From Aureimonas ureilytica (GTDB taxonomy: Bacteria > Pseudomonadota > Alphaproteobacteria > Rhizobiales > Rhizobiaceae): a DNA stretch of 64,000 nt. The position numbers were made by a program, and so were the translations under genes. Below are positions 23,976 to 32,157 of the stretch, in pieces. A model generated the notes under the pieces. That model was not told where the DNA came from and ran no database searches. It worked only from the letters and a program-made list of their open reading frames with translations. The stretch covers positions 1 to 64,000 of the forward strand of contig NZ_LDQA01000014.1 of NCBI RefSeq assembly GCF_001475935.1. Direction: 5' to 3'. The stretch's first letter is position 1. Each line of letters begins with the position of its first letter.

Positions 23976-24331
23976 TTGACCATCCTCTTTAGTTCGGTGA
24001 CCTCTCGCTGAAGCCACTGGACGTCGTGCTGCACATCCTCATGCCATCGAACGTCGTGCTGACTCGCTTCGTTAGTGGCTGCTTCGAGTGACGCCAGCTT
24101 CTCGCGCACCTCGGTCACGTCGTCCTCGACCTTATTGAACCGCTCTACGATCGCGGTCCGGGTGACGAGGTTCGCGCTGCTCTCGCTGGCATACATGAAC
24201 AGCGTCAGGACCGCCGTCGTCGCGTACCAGGGAATCTGAATGATCAGCAGGTACCGGGCTGCGATATCCAACGCGATGGCGATGGCCAGCGTCCTCACCA
24301 TGATTGAGAGAACCTCGGTCCCGTTCAGCAT
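23972..24331 (-). CDS. Two-helix membrane protein with coiled-coil tail
   Basis: A 119-residue protein from ATG 24331, preceded by GGGTGG. Two membrane segments (about residues 8-28 VRTLAIAIALDIAARYLLII and 33-50 YATTAVLTLFMYAS) are followed by a long acidic coiled coil with many His and Gln (VEDDVTEVREKLASLE, HDVRWHEDVQHDVQWLQREV). The layout resembles phage DUF-type membrane accessories or a second holin/antiholin, but it is not beside the lysis genes. It lies convergent to tail genes and in line with the primase-helicase gene. Confidence 0.5.
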   Translation of the reverse strand: MLNGTEVLSIMVRTLAIAIALDIAARYLLIIQIPWYATTAVLTLFMYASESSANLVTRTAIVERFNKVEDDVTEVREKLASLEAATNEASQHDVRWHEDVQHDVQWLQREVTELKRMVN

Positions 24332-24401
24332 CACCCACCCGCCCTGCTTGATTCCAAGGCGACCATGACGCCTTTCGCTGGTGCTTGGTGTCAACGGGTT
24401 G

Positions 24402-27400
24402 TCAGGCGACGACCCTGAGCTTCGGCTTCTGGACCGCCCTCGCCTTCGGACTCGGCGTCGCCTCGAGCACCGTCTTCGGCGTCACAACGAGATCGACAAC
24501 GGTCCCAGCCGGCACGTGATCGCCGACGAGGTAGAGCGCCATCGGCTCCTGTCGGTGCACCTGCCTCCCGCGGGCGGCATTCTGGATCAGGTCCTCGTCC
24601 CTTAGTTGGGCGAGCATCCGGGTGTGCCACACGCCCTTCGTTCCCGGCCCTTCGGCCTGGGCGTCACTCCCGTCCCGCATCGGCCAAAAGTGCTCCGAGC
24701 GGACCCACTGAATCGTACCGTCACGGCCGACCAGCGCGGGTTCGGGATCGGCGTCGTCGTAACTGAGAGCGGCGGCGAGGTCGTCGAGCGCGTCGGGCGA
24801 TGGAAGGAGATTCCCGATGATGACGATCGCCTCCGAGGACTCGTACGCGTTCAGTCCCTTGAGCGCGCCGTGGTGGCCGAACCGGATCCGGTCCGGCCAC
24901 TGCATCATGCCGCGGAGCGCGTCTTCGGCCACACCGCGCACCACGACGAGGATCTCACCAAGGTGCTGCTGCGCTATCCGCGTGACCAGTCCTGCGGCCT
25001 CTTCGAGCAGGGGCGACCGGCCGGTCCGCTCCATCTCGTCGACCGCCTTGCGCAGGGCCGTCCCCGACATGCCGTTGTGGCGCACGAGTGTGAGGTGCTG
25101 TCTCAATGGAGCGGTGACGTGGATCGTCTTGATCGGCGTCCCGAGGATTTTCTCGTTGATGTGCAGGTCGGCCGAGCCGTCCAGGAGGATCCACGGTACA
25201 CTGCGGAAGTTGAGGTCGTTCCTCCATGAGAGGTGGACGGTGTCGCCGGACAGACGGATCCGAGCTTCGTGCGACGGGACGACGATGGACGGAACGTCAC
25301 GTGCGGCGACGATCATGCGTCTCCTCTCGTCGACGATCCTCCAGAACCGAGCCTCCTCACGCCCGTATGCGTCGTCCGCGGACAGGATGTGATCGAGGCT
25401 CTTGATCGTGGATTTCGGATTGACGCGGGCCGCACGGCTGTCACCTCGAGCCACGGTCGCGATCGCGCCGACGAGCAACTCCTCGCCGTGCGGGTGATCG
25501 GCGAACGCCGGGGCGATGTCGTCGCCGGCCTTCAGGCGGCGGTATGCGATCGCCACTGCATCGTCCCGGTTCGCCCGGTGGATCTCGCCGAAGTGGCCAC
25601 GGGCGCGCTCGGCAGCGCTCACCGGCGGAATGCCACGCTGCCGGATCAGGGTCTCGAGGGGCATCGTTGCGGAGTCGAGGACGACACTATGAAAGCTCTC
25701 GTCGACGATGACGATCTGAGCGGCCTCGATCAGACGCTTGTCGACGGGCATGCTGAGAAGCGCGTGGGGCGCCAGGATCAGGTCGCAGGTCTCCAGGTCC
25801 TCGTACTGCGAGAAGGCGGGGCACTCGACGAAGTGCGGGCACTGCTCGGTGCGCTGACCGGCGGCCGACGCCACGACGGCTTTGCAGACACGGCCGGGTG
25901 AGACCCCTTTTGCTTCGAGCCGCTCGACGACCGGGTTCTTGCAGACCGACGACCGGCCTCTGATCTGACGAACGACGAGCCCGGCCCGACGGGCGTCCTC
26001 GGCGATCTCGTTGAGGTTGCGATGCTGAGGGGCGAGCATGACGGCGCGGAGCGGCGCTCCGACGTCCGACCGGAGCCCGGCCAGCGTCTCGACGATCCGC
26101 GTGGTCTTTCCGGTAGCCGGAAGGCCGCGAAGGCAGGATACCGGGGCCGGACCGTCCTCCTCGCGATACCCGAAGGCGTCGAGCAGCAGGGTCTCGATCG
26201 CGTTCTTGGTCTCTGCGGTCACGCGAGCCGAGGTCGGCCGGACGTCTCCGGGGATCTCACGAGCCTCGATCAAGCGCTCGCGCTGTCCGCCACGGCGGGA
26301 GTAGTCCTCGTGGGTGATGGGCGGCACCGTGATCGAGACGCCGGGGGTGCGATGCGTCGGGACACCGTCCGGGGCAAGCCATGTACCGAGTGACAGGATC
26401 GGAAACGGGGCGGCGTAGCTGTCGGTGACCCTCGGCTTGCGGGCTGCCGGCGACGGCATCAGATGGACGTCGGCCGTCCTGGTCTGGCCGCCGGACGCCT
26501 TAGAGTACGCCCCTGCGTTCCGGATGACGGGTACGGCGGCGCTGCCCAGCGCCTCGGAGATACGTCCGACCTTGTCGGCGATCTGGTACCGGATGCTCTC
26601 GTCCGTCGAGAAACGCGCAACCTGTCGACCGCTGATCGAAGGCGCATGCGTCACGGCCTTCTCGCAAAAGACCCTGTACGTCATCTCGCGCAGTCCGGCG
26701 CGTCCGTCTTCGGTCGAGGCGGCATGAGGGTTGGCCCGGACGATCAGCGTGGCGATCCGGAACATGAAACGCTCGCGCCCGTCGGTCACGCGCCCGCGGG
26801 AGTCTAGGACGTAACCCGCCGTTGAGATGTGCGGGACCCTGATGTCGTCGCGCATCTCGAAGCGGACGGGCTCCTGGTTCCGGCCCATCTTCCGATCGAA
26901 GTCGCGGATGCCGATCTTCTCGTGCACGGCAGCCAGGAAGGCATCGACCTGCTCGACGGTGACGACCGGGACCGACCACGTCGAGGTGGTGAATGGTTCG
27001 TACCTGGCGTCCTCCCACGTGTACGGCTTTCCGCTCGCAGCATGCTCTCCATACGCCATGAGCAGCCGGCCGTTCCCGAGGATCGAGAAGCAGTCCGCGG
27101 CCTCGTGTGCGAGGGTGAAGTCCTTGGTGATCAGGTCGTCGGGATGGGCGAACCGGAAGATGGATGCGAAGCGGGTATTGTGACCCGACATCCGGGTGAA
27201 AGGCGTCGTGGGTAGATGATCGGCCATGGCGGATCGGATGACCTCACGCCCTTCGACGCTGTCGGTGTCACAGTCGATTGCGAAGGTGTTCCCGGAGGGC
27301 TCTCCCAGGAGCATCGCCGTCGCCTCGACGTGACGGCTCATGTCCGAGAACTCACGGGCCCAGCTTTCGATCTGATCGAGATTGGGACCGACGCCAGTCC

Positions 27401-27560
27401 GAACGTACGCCTTCCACGCCTTCATTGGGACGCGGTCGGCCCTCGACGGGATCATGGCCCAGCCGTGCACCGTGGCGACGGGCGCGACGGTCCGGAAGGC
27501 GTCGTGGATGCTCCCGCGAGGGCGGTATTGTGGCGTCATGGGGATCGCTTTTCGTGTCAT
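24402..27560 (-). CDS. Primase-polymerase fused to an iron-sulfur helicase-like ATPase
   Basis: A 1052-residue replication protein. Residues about 25-230 look like an archaeo-eukaryotic primase-polymerase: AMIPSRADRVPMKAWKAY, then FAIDCDTD with Asp96/Asp98, and FTRMSGHNTRFASIF. Residues about 475-620 form a helicase-type P-loop domain: GLPATGKTT (479-487), a four-Cys group (Cys540, 559, 574, 580; QCPHFVEC and neighbours) like the iron-sulfur insert of DinG/XPD helicases, and IVIVDESFH as Walker B. A second RecA-like half follows, ending near VWHTRMLAQLRDEDLIQNAARGRQ. It likely primes and unwinds phage DNA at the adjacent origin-like region. The start is uncertain; ATG 27539 is an alternative. 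Confidence 0.75.
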   Translation of the reverse strand: MTRKAIPMTPQYRPRGSIHDAFRTVAPVATVHGWAMIPSRADRVPMKAWKAYVRTGVGPNLDQIESWAREFSDMSRHVEATAMLLGEPSGNTFAIDCDTDSVEGREVIRSAMADHLPTTPFTRMSGHNTRFASIFRFAHPDDLITKDFTLAHEAADCFSILGNGRLLMAYGEHAASGKPYTWEDARYEPFTTSTWSVPVVTVEQVDAFLAAVHEKIGIRDFDRKMGRNQEPVRFEMRDDIRVPHISTAGYVLDSRGRVTDGRERFMFRIATLIVRANPHAASTEDGRAGLREMTYRVFCEKAVTHAPSISGRQVARFSTDESIRYQIADKVGRISEALGSAAVPVIRNAGAYSKASGGQTRTADVHLMPSPAARKPRVTDSYAAPFPILSLGTWLAPDGVPTHRTPGVSITVPPITHEDYSRRGGQRERLIEAREIPGDVRPTSARVTAETKNAIETLLLDAFGYREEDGPAPVSCLRGLPATGKTTRIVETLAGLRSDVGAPLRAVMLAPQHRNLNEIAEDARRAGLVVRQIRGRSSVCKNPVVERLEAKGVSPGRVCKAVVASAAGQRTEQCPHFVECPAFSQYEDLETCDLILAPHALLSMPVDKRLIEAAQIVIVDESFHSVVLDSATMPLETLIRQRGIPPVSAAERARGHFGEIHRANRDDAVAIAYRRLKAGDDIAPAFADHPHGEELLVGAIATVARGDSRAARVNPKSTIKSLDHILSADDAYGREEARFWRIVDERRRMIVAARDVPSIVVPSHEARIRLSGDTVHLSWRNDLNFRSVPWILLDGSADLHINEKILGTPIKTIHVTAPLRQHLTLVRHNGMSGTALRKAVDEMERTGRSPLLEEAAGLVTRIAQQHLGEILVVVRGVAEDALRGMMQWPDRIRFGHHGALKGLNAYESSEAIVIIGNLLPSPDALDDLAAALSYDDADPEPALVGRDGTIQWVRSEHFWPMRDGSDAQAEGPGTKGVWHTRMLAQLRDEDLIQNAARGRQVHRQEPMALYLVGDHVPAGTVVDLVVTPKTVLEATPSPKARAVQKPKLRVVA

Positions 27561-27665
27561 GCGTCGGGCGATCTGACGCCGCCTCGACCCCTACTATGAT
27601 GCCACGAAATCTTCTCTCGTCTATGGGTTAGACAGTAAAAATCATTTCCCCACATCCTGGGGCGA

Positions 27666-27701
27666 ACTTCCCCCACATTTTCGGACCCTCGTGGGGGAAG
27701 T
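27666..27701. repeat. Perfect 11-bp inverted repeat in the origin-like region
   Basis: ACTTCCCCCAC (27666-27676) and GTGGGGGAAGT (27691-27701) are exact complements around a 14-bp spacer. It could bind a dimeric initiator or form a cruciform; its GC arms also fit an RNA hairpin. Confidence 0.75.
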
Positions 27702-27813
27702 CTTTTGGTAGATTGTACGACTTAGACAACATCGAAAACCCAACGTTATGGGTTCTTGCTGTTCCGTCGGACTGGCCCCGGATCGACCCGATCTGCGCGC
27801 GGACGGTCCGTGG

Positions 27814-27845
27814 CCGTTAACTTTCCGTTAACGGGTCCCGTTATG
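27814..27845. repeat. CCGTTAAC iteron-like series
   Basis: CCGTTAAC occurs at 27814-27821 and 27825-27832, with CCGTTATG at 27838-27845, spaced 11 and 13 bp apart, close to one helical turn. Short direct repeats in phase on one face of DNA are typical of initiator or regulator binding sites. Confidence 0.6.
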
Positions 27846-28054
27846 CCGATGTTGTCGAACGTTTTTTGGCGTTCACCCCCTTCCCCGCAGCCGATTCTCA
27901 TGTCCAGCTAATTCCGATGCAGGGCGGCGGGGGCTTCCCAGCGAATACATGACGAGTCTGATGCGTTGCTTCGGATATTCGTTCGAAAATTCGAGGATCG
28001 GATCCGACTGGCTCGGACTCGATACCGTCTCGACGTGCTGGGGACCGATTCAGC

Positions 28055-28411
28055 GTGCGCGAATCCGTAAACGTGACTCCGAGGGTGTTCCGCGACGCGA
28101 TGGACGACATCGCGGTCGAGGCCAGCCTGATGATGAAGAAGCGGGGCATGCGCCTCTGCGACGTCCGCGACCGCATGAAGGTGTCGGACAAGCGGGCGAA
28201 CGCGATCAGCCGCTACCTGCGGGGCTCGGACCATCCGGTTGGAATCGTCGGAGCCGTCAAACTCGCCGAAGCGATGAAGGTGCCGATCCGCATCCTGGTT
28301 GGTGAGGAGGCGGTCCTCCATCCCGAGCGCCCACGTCGCCGGAAGGCACCGCGTCCAGTCTGGGACGGCCAGCTCGCGCTTCCACTCGATATCGTCGAGT
28401 ACCACCCGTGA
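28055..28411 (+). CDS. XRE-like phage regulator with clamp-binding-like C-terminus
   Basis: A 118-residue basic protein from GTG 28055 (GGGGA upstream). Residues about 28-80 form a Cro/C1-like helix-turn-helix: KRGMRLCDVRDRMKVSDKRA, NAISRYLRG, then AVKLAEAMKVPIRILVG. The C-terminus carries QLALPLDIV (28370-28396). QLALPL resembles the hexapeptide by which Hda binds the beta clamp (QLSLPL), and again the motif is near a free end. A regulator that also touches the phage-encoded clamp could couple expression to replication; this is inference. Its stop overlaps the GTG of the RuvC-like gene. Confidence 0.65.
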   Translation: MRESVNVTPRVFRDAMDDIAVEASLMMKKRGMRLCDVRDRMKVSDKRANAISRYLRGSDHPVGIVGAVKLAEAMKVPIRILVGEEAVLHPERPRRRKAPRPVWDGQLALPLDIVEYHP

Positions 28412-28917
28412 GGGTCCTCGCTCTCGATCTCGCGACCAACTCCGGCGTCGCCATCGTCGACGGTGATGCGACCATCGTGTGCACGTCCTGGCCGCTCCTC
28501 GACGGCGTCCGCACGTCAGGTCGCCACGCTCCTCCGCTCGACGTCCGTCACGTCCTCGCCGTTCAGTCCCTCCGGAACCGCCTGAAGAGGCTGATCGCGA
28601 TCCACCGTCCGGACGTCGTCGCCGTCGAGCGCGAGTTCGGCCGGGGCGTCGGATCCCGGCTGCTGGTCGCGCTCTACACCGCCGGCCAGGAAGCCGCCTA
28701 CGACGCCGGTCTTCCATGCCTCGGCGTCCGGCTCGGCGACTGGAGAAAGCACGTCCACGGGTCGGCCGGCTGGACCACCGACAGATACAAGGACGAGGCG
28801 ATGCGCTTGGTCCCGGACGCACCCGATGCCGACGCAGCAGAGGCGACCCTGATCGCCCGCTACGTCTCCCAGACCGCCAGATCCACACCTGCCGACGCCC
28901 CCTCGGCCAAGCGCTAG
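28408..28917 (+). CDS. RuvC-like Holliday junction resolvase
   Basis: A 169-residue protein of RuvC length. LALDLATNSGVAIVDG supplies the first catalytic Asp (residue 6 or 7), VVAVEREFGRG the Glu, and PDADAAEATLIARY the C-terminal acidic cluster of the RNase H-like fold. Phage RuvC-type enzymes cut branched DNA before packaging or during recombination. It is translationally coupled to the preceding regulator and leads into the lysis genes. The gene is intact. Confidence 0.8.
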   Translation: MRVLALDLATNSGVAIVDGDATIVCTSWPLLDGVRTSGRHAPPLDVRHVLAVQSLRNRLKRLIAIHRPDVVAVEREFGRGVGSRLLVALYTAGQEAAYDAGLPCLGVRLGDWRKHVHGSAGWTTDRYKDEAMRLVPDAPDADAAEATLIARYVSQTARSTPADAPSAKR

Positions 28918-28928
28918 AGGAAGGCCGC

Positions 28929-29150
28929 ATGAGGCTCGTCGACGACTACCGCGCCGTTCTGAAGAAAGCTTGGAGCGTCCGCTTCATGGCCGCCGCCTTC
29001 GTGTTCTCGGCCCTCGAGATCGCCCTGCCGATGCTCGATGGCCTGCTCCCGATCCCGGCCGGCGCGTTCGCGGCGATGACCGGTCTCTGCACCGGCGCGG
29101 CCTTTGTGTCCCGCCTCGTCGCCCAACAGAATCTAGGAGGTCAGTCGTGA
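28929..29150 (+). CDS. Putative holin
   Basis: A 73-residue protein; ATG 28929 follows GAGGAAGG. After a charged start (MRLVDDYRAVLKKAWSVR) come two hydrophobic segments, about residues 18-37 (FMAAAFVFSALEIALPML) and 42-62 (IPAGAFAAMTGLCTGAAFVS), then RLVAQQNL. This is the form of the small two-span phage holins placed right before a lysozyme gene. It overlaps the endolysin gene by 4 bp, which strongly supports a lysis-cassette role. Confidence 0.75.
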   Translation: MRLVDDYRAVLKKAWSVRFMAAAFVFSALEIALPMLDGLLPIPAGAFAAMTGLCTGAAFVSRLVAQQNLGGQS

Positions 29151-29884
29151 GCCTCATGTCCCTCTTCCGGCGGTCGTCGAAGCCCGTCGCTCGCATCTCG
29201 CCGGCTGCAAACCAGAACACGAAGCCCAAGGGACGGGTCACGAAGACCCGCCTGGTCGGCGCTGTCTTGGCATCGGCGATCGGCGTCGTGGCCGCGCACG
29301 AGGGCCTGCGTACGAAGGCGTACATCCCGATCCCCGGCGACGTCCCGACGATCTGCTTCGGCGAGACCCGCGGCGTCCGGATAGGCGACACGAAGACGGT
29401 CGCGGAATGCCATGCGATGCTGGGCCCGAGGCTCCAGGAGTTCGAAACGGCAATCCGGGCGTGTCTCACGAACCCCGACGCGATCCCGGACAAGCCGTAC
29501 GTCGCCTTCCTCTCGGTGACCTACAACATTGGGTCGGCGGGGTTCTGCGGGTCGTCGATGGCCCGCCTGGCTAACGCCGGTGATCTTCGCGGGGCGTGCG
29601 ACGCCCTGCTCCTGTGGGACAAATCGAAGGGAAAGCGGATCCCCGGCCTCACCCGTCGTCGTCGGGAAGAACGCGAGATGTGCCTCGCCGGACTGAACGA
29701 CAACGCAACCCTGACCGCAGACCAGCGTCTTGCCGCCTTCGAGAAAGAGGTCCGCATGGCCCTCTACTACCTCGACCACGACGTCCTGGAGTGCGAACGC
29801 TGCACGCACCAGCACAGCGTGTCGACGCTCGACGCCGCGTATACGCTTCGTAGTGCACTGCGCGATCTGGAAGCCTCCAGGTGA
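29147..29884 (+). CDS. Endolysin, GH24 lysozyme with signal-anchor start and C-terminal extension
   Basis: A 245-residue protein from GTG 29147 (AGGAGG upstream; ATG 29156 possible). Residues about 34-50 (TRLVGAVLASAIGVVAA) form a weakly hydrophobic, Ala/Gly-rich helix like a signal-anchor-release segment. The lysozyme core follows: AHEGLRTKAY with catalytic Glu52, GDVPTICFGET with Asp65 and Thr68, and NIGSAGFCGSSMARLANAGD, ending GLTRRRREEREMCLAG. GH24 enzymes cut peptidoglycan. About 55 extra residues follow, with CERCTHQHS, a possible metal-binding group; these are not part of a normal GH24 enzyme and may be a fused small protein. Confidence 0.88.
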   Translation: MSLMSLFRRSSKPVARISPAANQNTKPKGRVTKTRLVGAVLASAIGVVAAHEGLRTKAYIPIPGDVPTICFGETRGVRIGDTKTVAECHAMLGPRLQEFETAIRACLTNPDAIPDKPYVAFLSVTYNIGSAGFCGSSMARLANAGDLRGACDALLLWDKSKGKRIPGLTRRRREEREMCLAGLNDNATLTADQRLAAFEKEVRMALYYLDHDVLECERCTHQHSVSTLDAAYTLRSALRDLEASR

Positions 29885-30279
29885 CCGACGCCGAGATTCC
29901 CAAAACCATCGTCGGCCGGACGAACACACCTTCCCTGACACCCGTCCCGTCGACCAGCTTGGCTTGGCTCGCCGAAGCGCATGCCGACGGAGCCCGGAAG
30001 TACGGCCCGCTCAACTGGCGCGAGACCCCGATCCCGCTCACGATCTACATCGACGCCATGGTGCGTCACCTGCTCGCTCTCCGCGAGGGTCAGGACTGCG
30101 CCCCTGATAGTGGGCTCCCTCACCTCGCCCACGTCATGGCCGGCGCGTCGATCGTGCTTGACGCCGAGGCATGCGGGACGCTGATCGACGATCGTGAGAA
30201 CGGGAGGATCGATGCCTACGAGTTCACGCTGACGGAGATTGCCCGGATCCGCAGGGCGAGATGTGAACGAGATGCCTAA
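29881..30279 (+). CDS. dATP/dGTP diphosphohydrolase-like protein (DUF5664 type)
   Basis: A 132-residue protein from GTG 29881, overlapping the endolysin stop. The signature GARKYGPLNWR, then YIDAMVRHLLALREGQD and GLPHLAHVMAGASIVLD, is that of the phage all-alpha NTP pyrophosphohydrolase group annotated as dATP/dGTP diphosphohydrolase N-terminal domain (DUF5664), with acidic residues in helices that hold metal ions. Such enzymes trim dNTP pools, and relatives take part in making modified-base DNA. Here it follows lysis genes and is followed by a bidirectional terminator. Confidence 0.75.
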   Translation: MTDAEIPKTIVGRTNTPSLTPVPSTSLAWLAEAHADGARKYGPLNWRETPIPLTIYIDAMVRHLLALREGQDCAPDSGLPHLAHVMAGASIVLDAEACGTLIDDRENGRIDAYEFTLTEIARIRRARCERDA

Positions 30280-30338
30280 GGTTTTCGATAACAGTTCCTA
30301 CCGAAAACTTAACGGCACTCTGAACCGCCTGCGGAAGA

Positions 30339-30370
30339 AGCTATAAAACTTTGGTTTTTTCTTTATAGCT
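30339..30370. terminator. Bidirectional terminator
   Basis: AGCTATAAA (30339-30347) and TTTATAGCT (30362-30370) are perfect 9-bp arms; the loop contains TTTTTTC. It lies between the convergent genes ending at 30279 and 30404. Confidence 0.8.
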
Positions 30371-30403
30371 ACCGGCCGGTACATAGGATGCGACCAATCC
30401 CGG

Positions 30404-30679
30404 TTAAGGATTAGCCGCCTGACCACGCCGCCACTTCACGACGTGGACAACCGCCTCGTGTGCGAACACCATCGGATCGGCCGAGATCGCCTCCCGCAGT
30501 TCGTCGACCGACCCGTACGGTGCCGGGACTAGGCTGGCGTCACCGTAGACCATCCGCGTCGTCTGCTGTCCGATCGTGACGTCGAACGCCGGGTGGTCGA
30601 GGTCGCCGTGATAGACGACGTCGACGCCGGTGGGGAGCGTGATCTGGTACGACCCGTGACTGTCCTGATCGATCGTCAT
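30404..30679 (-). CDS. Small hypothetical phage protein
   Basis: A 91-residue acidic protein; ATG 30679 overlaps the stop of the upstream gene by 4 bp (ATGA). The first 50 residues are beta-rich (QITLPTGVDVVYHGDLDHPAFDV), followed by SVDELREAISADP and a short basic end. No domain is recognised; the form would suit a small immunity or regulatory protein. It forms a coupled pair with the gene upstream. Confidence 0.5.
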   Translation of the reverse strand: MTIDQDSHGSYQITLPTGVDVVYHGDLDHPAFDVTIGQQTTRMVYGDASLVPAPYGSVDELREAISADPMVFAHEAVVHVVKWRRGQAANP

Positions 30680-31005
30680 GCCGCGATCCCCGGCCACGTC
30701 TTCGCAACGTTGCGCCGATACTGGTGGGCGACCAGGCGGAGCATGCTGTGTGCGCTCGCGCACATGTCTTCGATCACGTGACCAAGCTCCGAGCGGTCCT
30801 CGAGGCAGTCCGTCGTGAAAATCGGACCAGCGATCGGGATGACGATGAAGACGCTGTCGCCCGTCCAGACGACGCTCAGATCGTCGGCGCGGTGCGTGAA
30901 ACCGAGGGCCGTCTCACTGCCGGTGTACGCGTACTGATCCGGCCCTTCCCGTTCGGCGATAGCGATCAGGCGGGCTCGGTTTTTGTCGAACTCTTCGGTC
31001 GTCAT
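30676..31005 (-). CDS. Small hypothetical phage protein
   Basis: A 109-residue protein. A charged helix at the start (TTEEFDKNRARLIAIAERE) is followed by strands with LSVVWTGDSVFIVIPIAGP and then a helix containing EDMCASAHSMLRLVAHQYRR. Two Cys are present (one in TTDCLED). No family is recognised. The gap to the next gene (31006-31084) is AT-rich with CTGACAGGTTAAAAATC and probably holds the promoter of this pair. Confidence 0.5.
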   Translation of the reverse strand: MTTEEFDKNRARLIAIAEREGPDQYAYTGSETALGFTHRADDLSVVWTGDSVFIVIPIAGPIFTTDCLEDRSELGHVIEDMCASAHSMLRLVAHQYRRNVAKTWPGIAA

Positions 31006-31084
31006 GACCTTGTCTCCGGTGGATCATTCCACGGCACAAGGATCCTACTGACAGGTTAAAAATCGGAGACCAAAACGCAAATTC

Positions 31085-31513
31085 TCAATCCAGCCGCCGA
31101 CAGGTGAGCTTGCTCGGCAGCGGGACTAGGTCGTCGAAGTCGATCATGCTTCCGAACCCCTCCGTCCGGAACTTCGAGACCGAGAAGTCGACGTCGACCA
31201 CTCGAACCGGCGACACGATGGACTCGGCCTCGACCTCCTTCCGCAGGATCGCCACCACACGCAGTCCGTTTCTGGAGACGAATGCGACGTCCCACCGATC
31301 CGCTGGGTCAAAGGCAGGCGCCTCGCGGGTGGACAGAGCGAACCGGAAAACCTGCGTCTCGGGATCGAACTGCATCCGATACCATCCGCTGATCCGGTCC
31401 GATCCGTCGTCGCGCTTGTAGGAGCGCTCGCATTCGAGGGTCTTCGGCGCGGCGGTCGCGGCCGAGACCGATGCGGACAGGACAACGAGGCAGGCGGCGA
31501 GGATCCGGTACAT
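31085..31513 (-). CDS. Secreted protein of unknown function
   Basis: A 142-residue protein with a Sec signal peptide: MYRILAACLVVLSASVSA, cleavage near ATAA. The mature part has two Cys far apart (LECERSY and LTCRRLD), likely one disulfide, and alternating strands (YRMQFDPETQVFRFALS, WDVAFVSRNGLRVVAIL) like a small beta barrel of the lipocalin-like kind. It is encoded 14 bp after the next secreted-protein gene on the same strand, so the two probably form one unit. Lysogenic conversion is suggested by context only. Confidence 0.55.
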   Translation of the reverse strand: MYRILAACLVVLSASVSAATAAPKTLECERSYKRDDGSDRISGWYRMQFDPETQVFRFALSTREAPAFDPADRWDVAFVSRNGLRVVAILRKEVEAESIVSPVRVVDVDFSVSKFRTEGFGSMIDFDDLVPLPSKLTCRRLD

Positions 31514-31527
31514 GGCGCGGATCGACC

Positions 31528-32106
31528 TTAGAACCTCATGCCATCGAGTTTCTGGCGTTTTGCTGCATCCTCGTCACTCTGCTTCTCCTCCTCATACTTC
31601 GCCCTCAGGGCATCCCGCGCCCCGCGATCGAGAAGGTTGTAGAGGACAACGGACTTGGCCCCCACCACGCGTCGACAGTCTAGGGGTCGATCATCGCAGG
31701 CATGCACGGTGATCGCCAAGCCCTGACCGCTGGGCCCCGATGCGTCGTCACCGCTGGCGTCGAATGCGTCGCCAAAAGTCGCCGTCAGTGTCTCGGTGTC
31801 GAAGGCAACCGGTGGCCCGTAGTGCTCGATCGCCCTCTGCACCACGTCCTTCGGCGACGGGTCATCGGCAGTGAGTACCTGTACGCGAGTCACCTGGACG
31901 ACCTTGATCATGGTCTCGCCGTCGGTTCGGATCGCTACGCCCCTCTCGGCGTCGTAGCATGAATGTATACCATCGTGGGCCGGCGCGAGTTGGCAGGTGA
32001 TCTTATTGCGAAGTCCGAGACCGGTCCCAAGAATCTTAAGATCATCTGCGACTGCCGGTGATGCGGCGAGGGAGCCTAGAACCCCCAGTACGACCGTCTT
32101 GCGCAT
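31528..32106 (-). CDS. Secreted protein of unknown function
   Basis: A 192-residue protein beginning MRKTVVLGVLGSLAASPAVA, a Sec signal cleaved after AVA. Cys residues occur in pairs (ITCQ, HSCYD; HACD, LDCRR), so two disulfides in the periplasm are likely. The C-terminal third is a charged helix (ALRAKYEEEKQSDEDAAKRQKLDG). No enzyme motif is seen. It lies directly upstream of the secreted-protein gene at 31085 on the same strand. Confidence 0.55.
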   Translation of the reverse strand: MRKTVVLGVLGSLAASPAVADDLKILGTGLGLRNKITCQLAPAHDGIHSCYDAERGVAIRTDGETMIKVVQVTRVQVLTADDPSPKDVVQRAIEHYGPPVAFDTETLTATFGDAFDASGDDASGPSGQGLAITVHACDDRPLDCRRVVGAKSVVLYNLLDRGARDALRAKYEEEKQSDEDAAKRQKLDGMRF

Positions 32107-32157
32107 GCTCTGCCCCTACCCTCCGCCACATCGATCTGCGCGGGAATCTACCATGGA

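Larger units (their letters stand above)
27561..28054. other. 494-bp origin-like and promoter region
   Basis: No gene is visible. The region separates the primase-helicase gene (leftward) from the regulator and RuvC-like genes (rightward) and is AT-richer than its flanks. It contains CCCCACAT twice (27648 and about 27672), TTAGACA twice, an 11-bp inverted repeat, AACCCA-6-TGGGTT (27737-27754) and a CCGTTAAC series. The concentration of repeats next to a primase gene suggests the replication origin plus divergent promoters. Confidence 0.55.
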
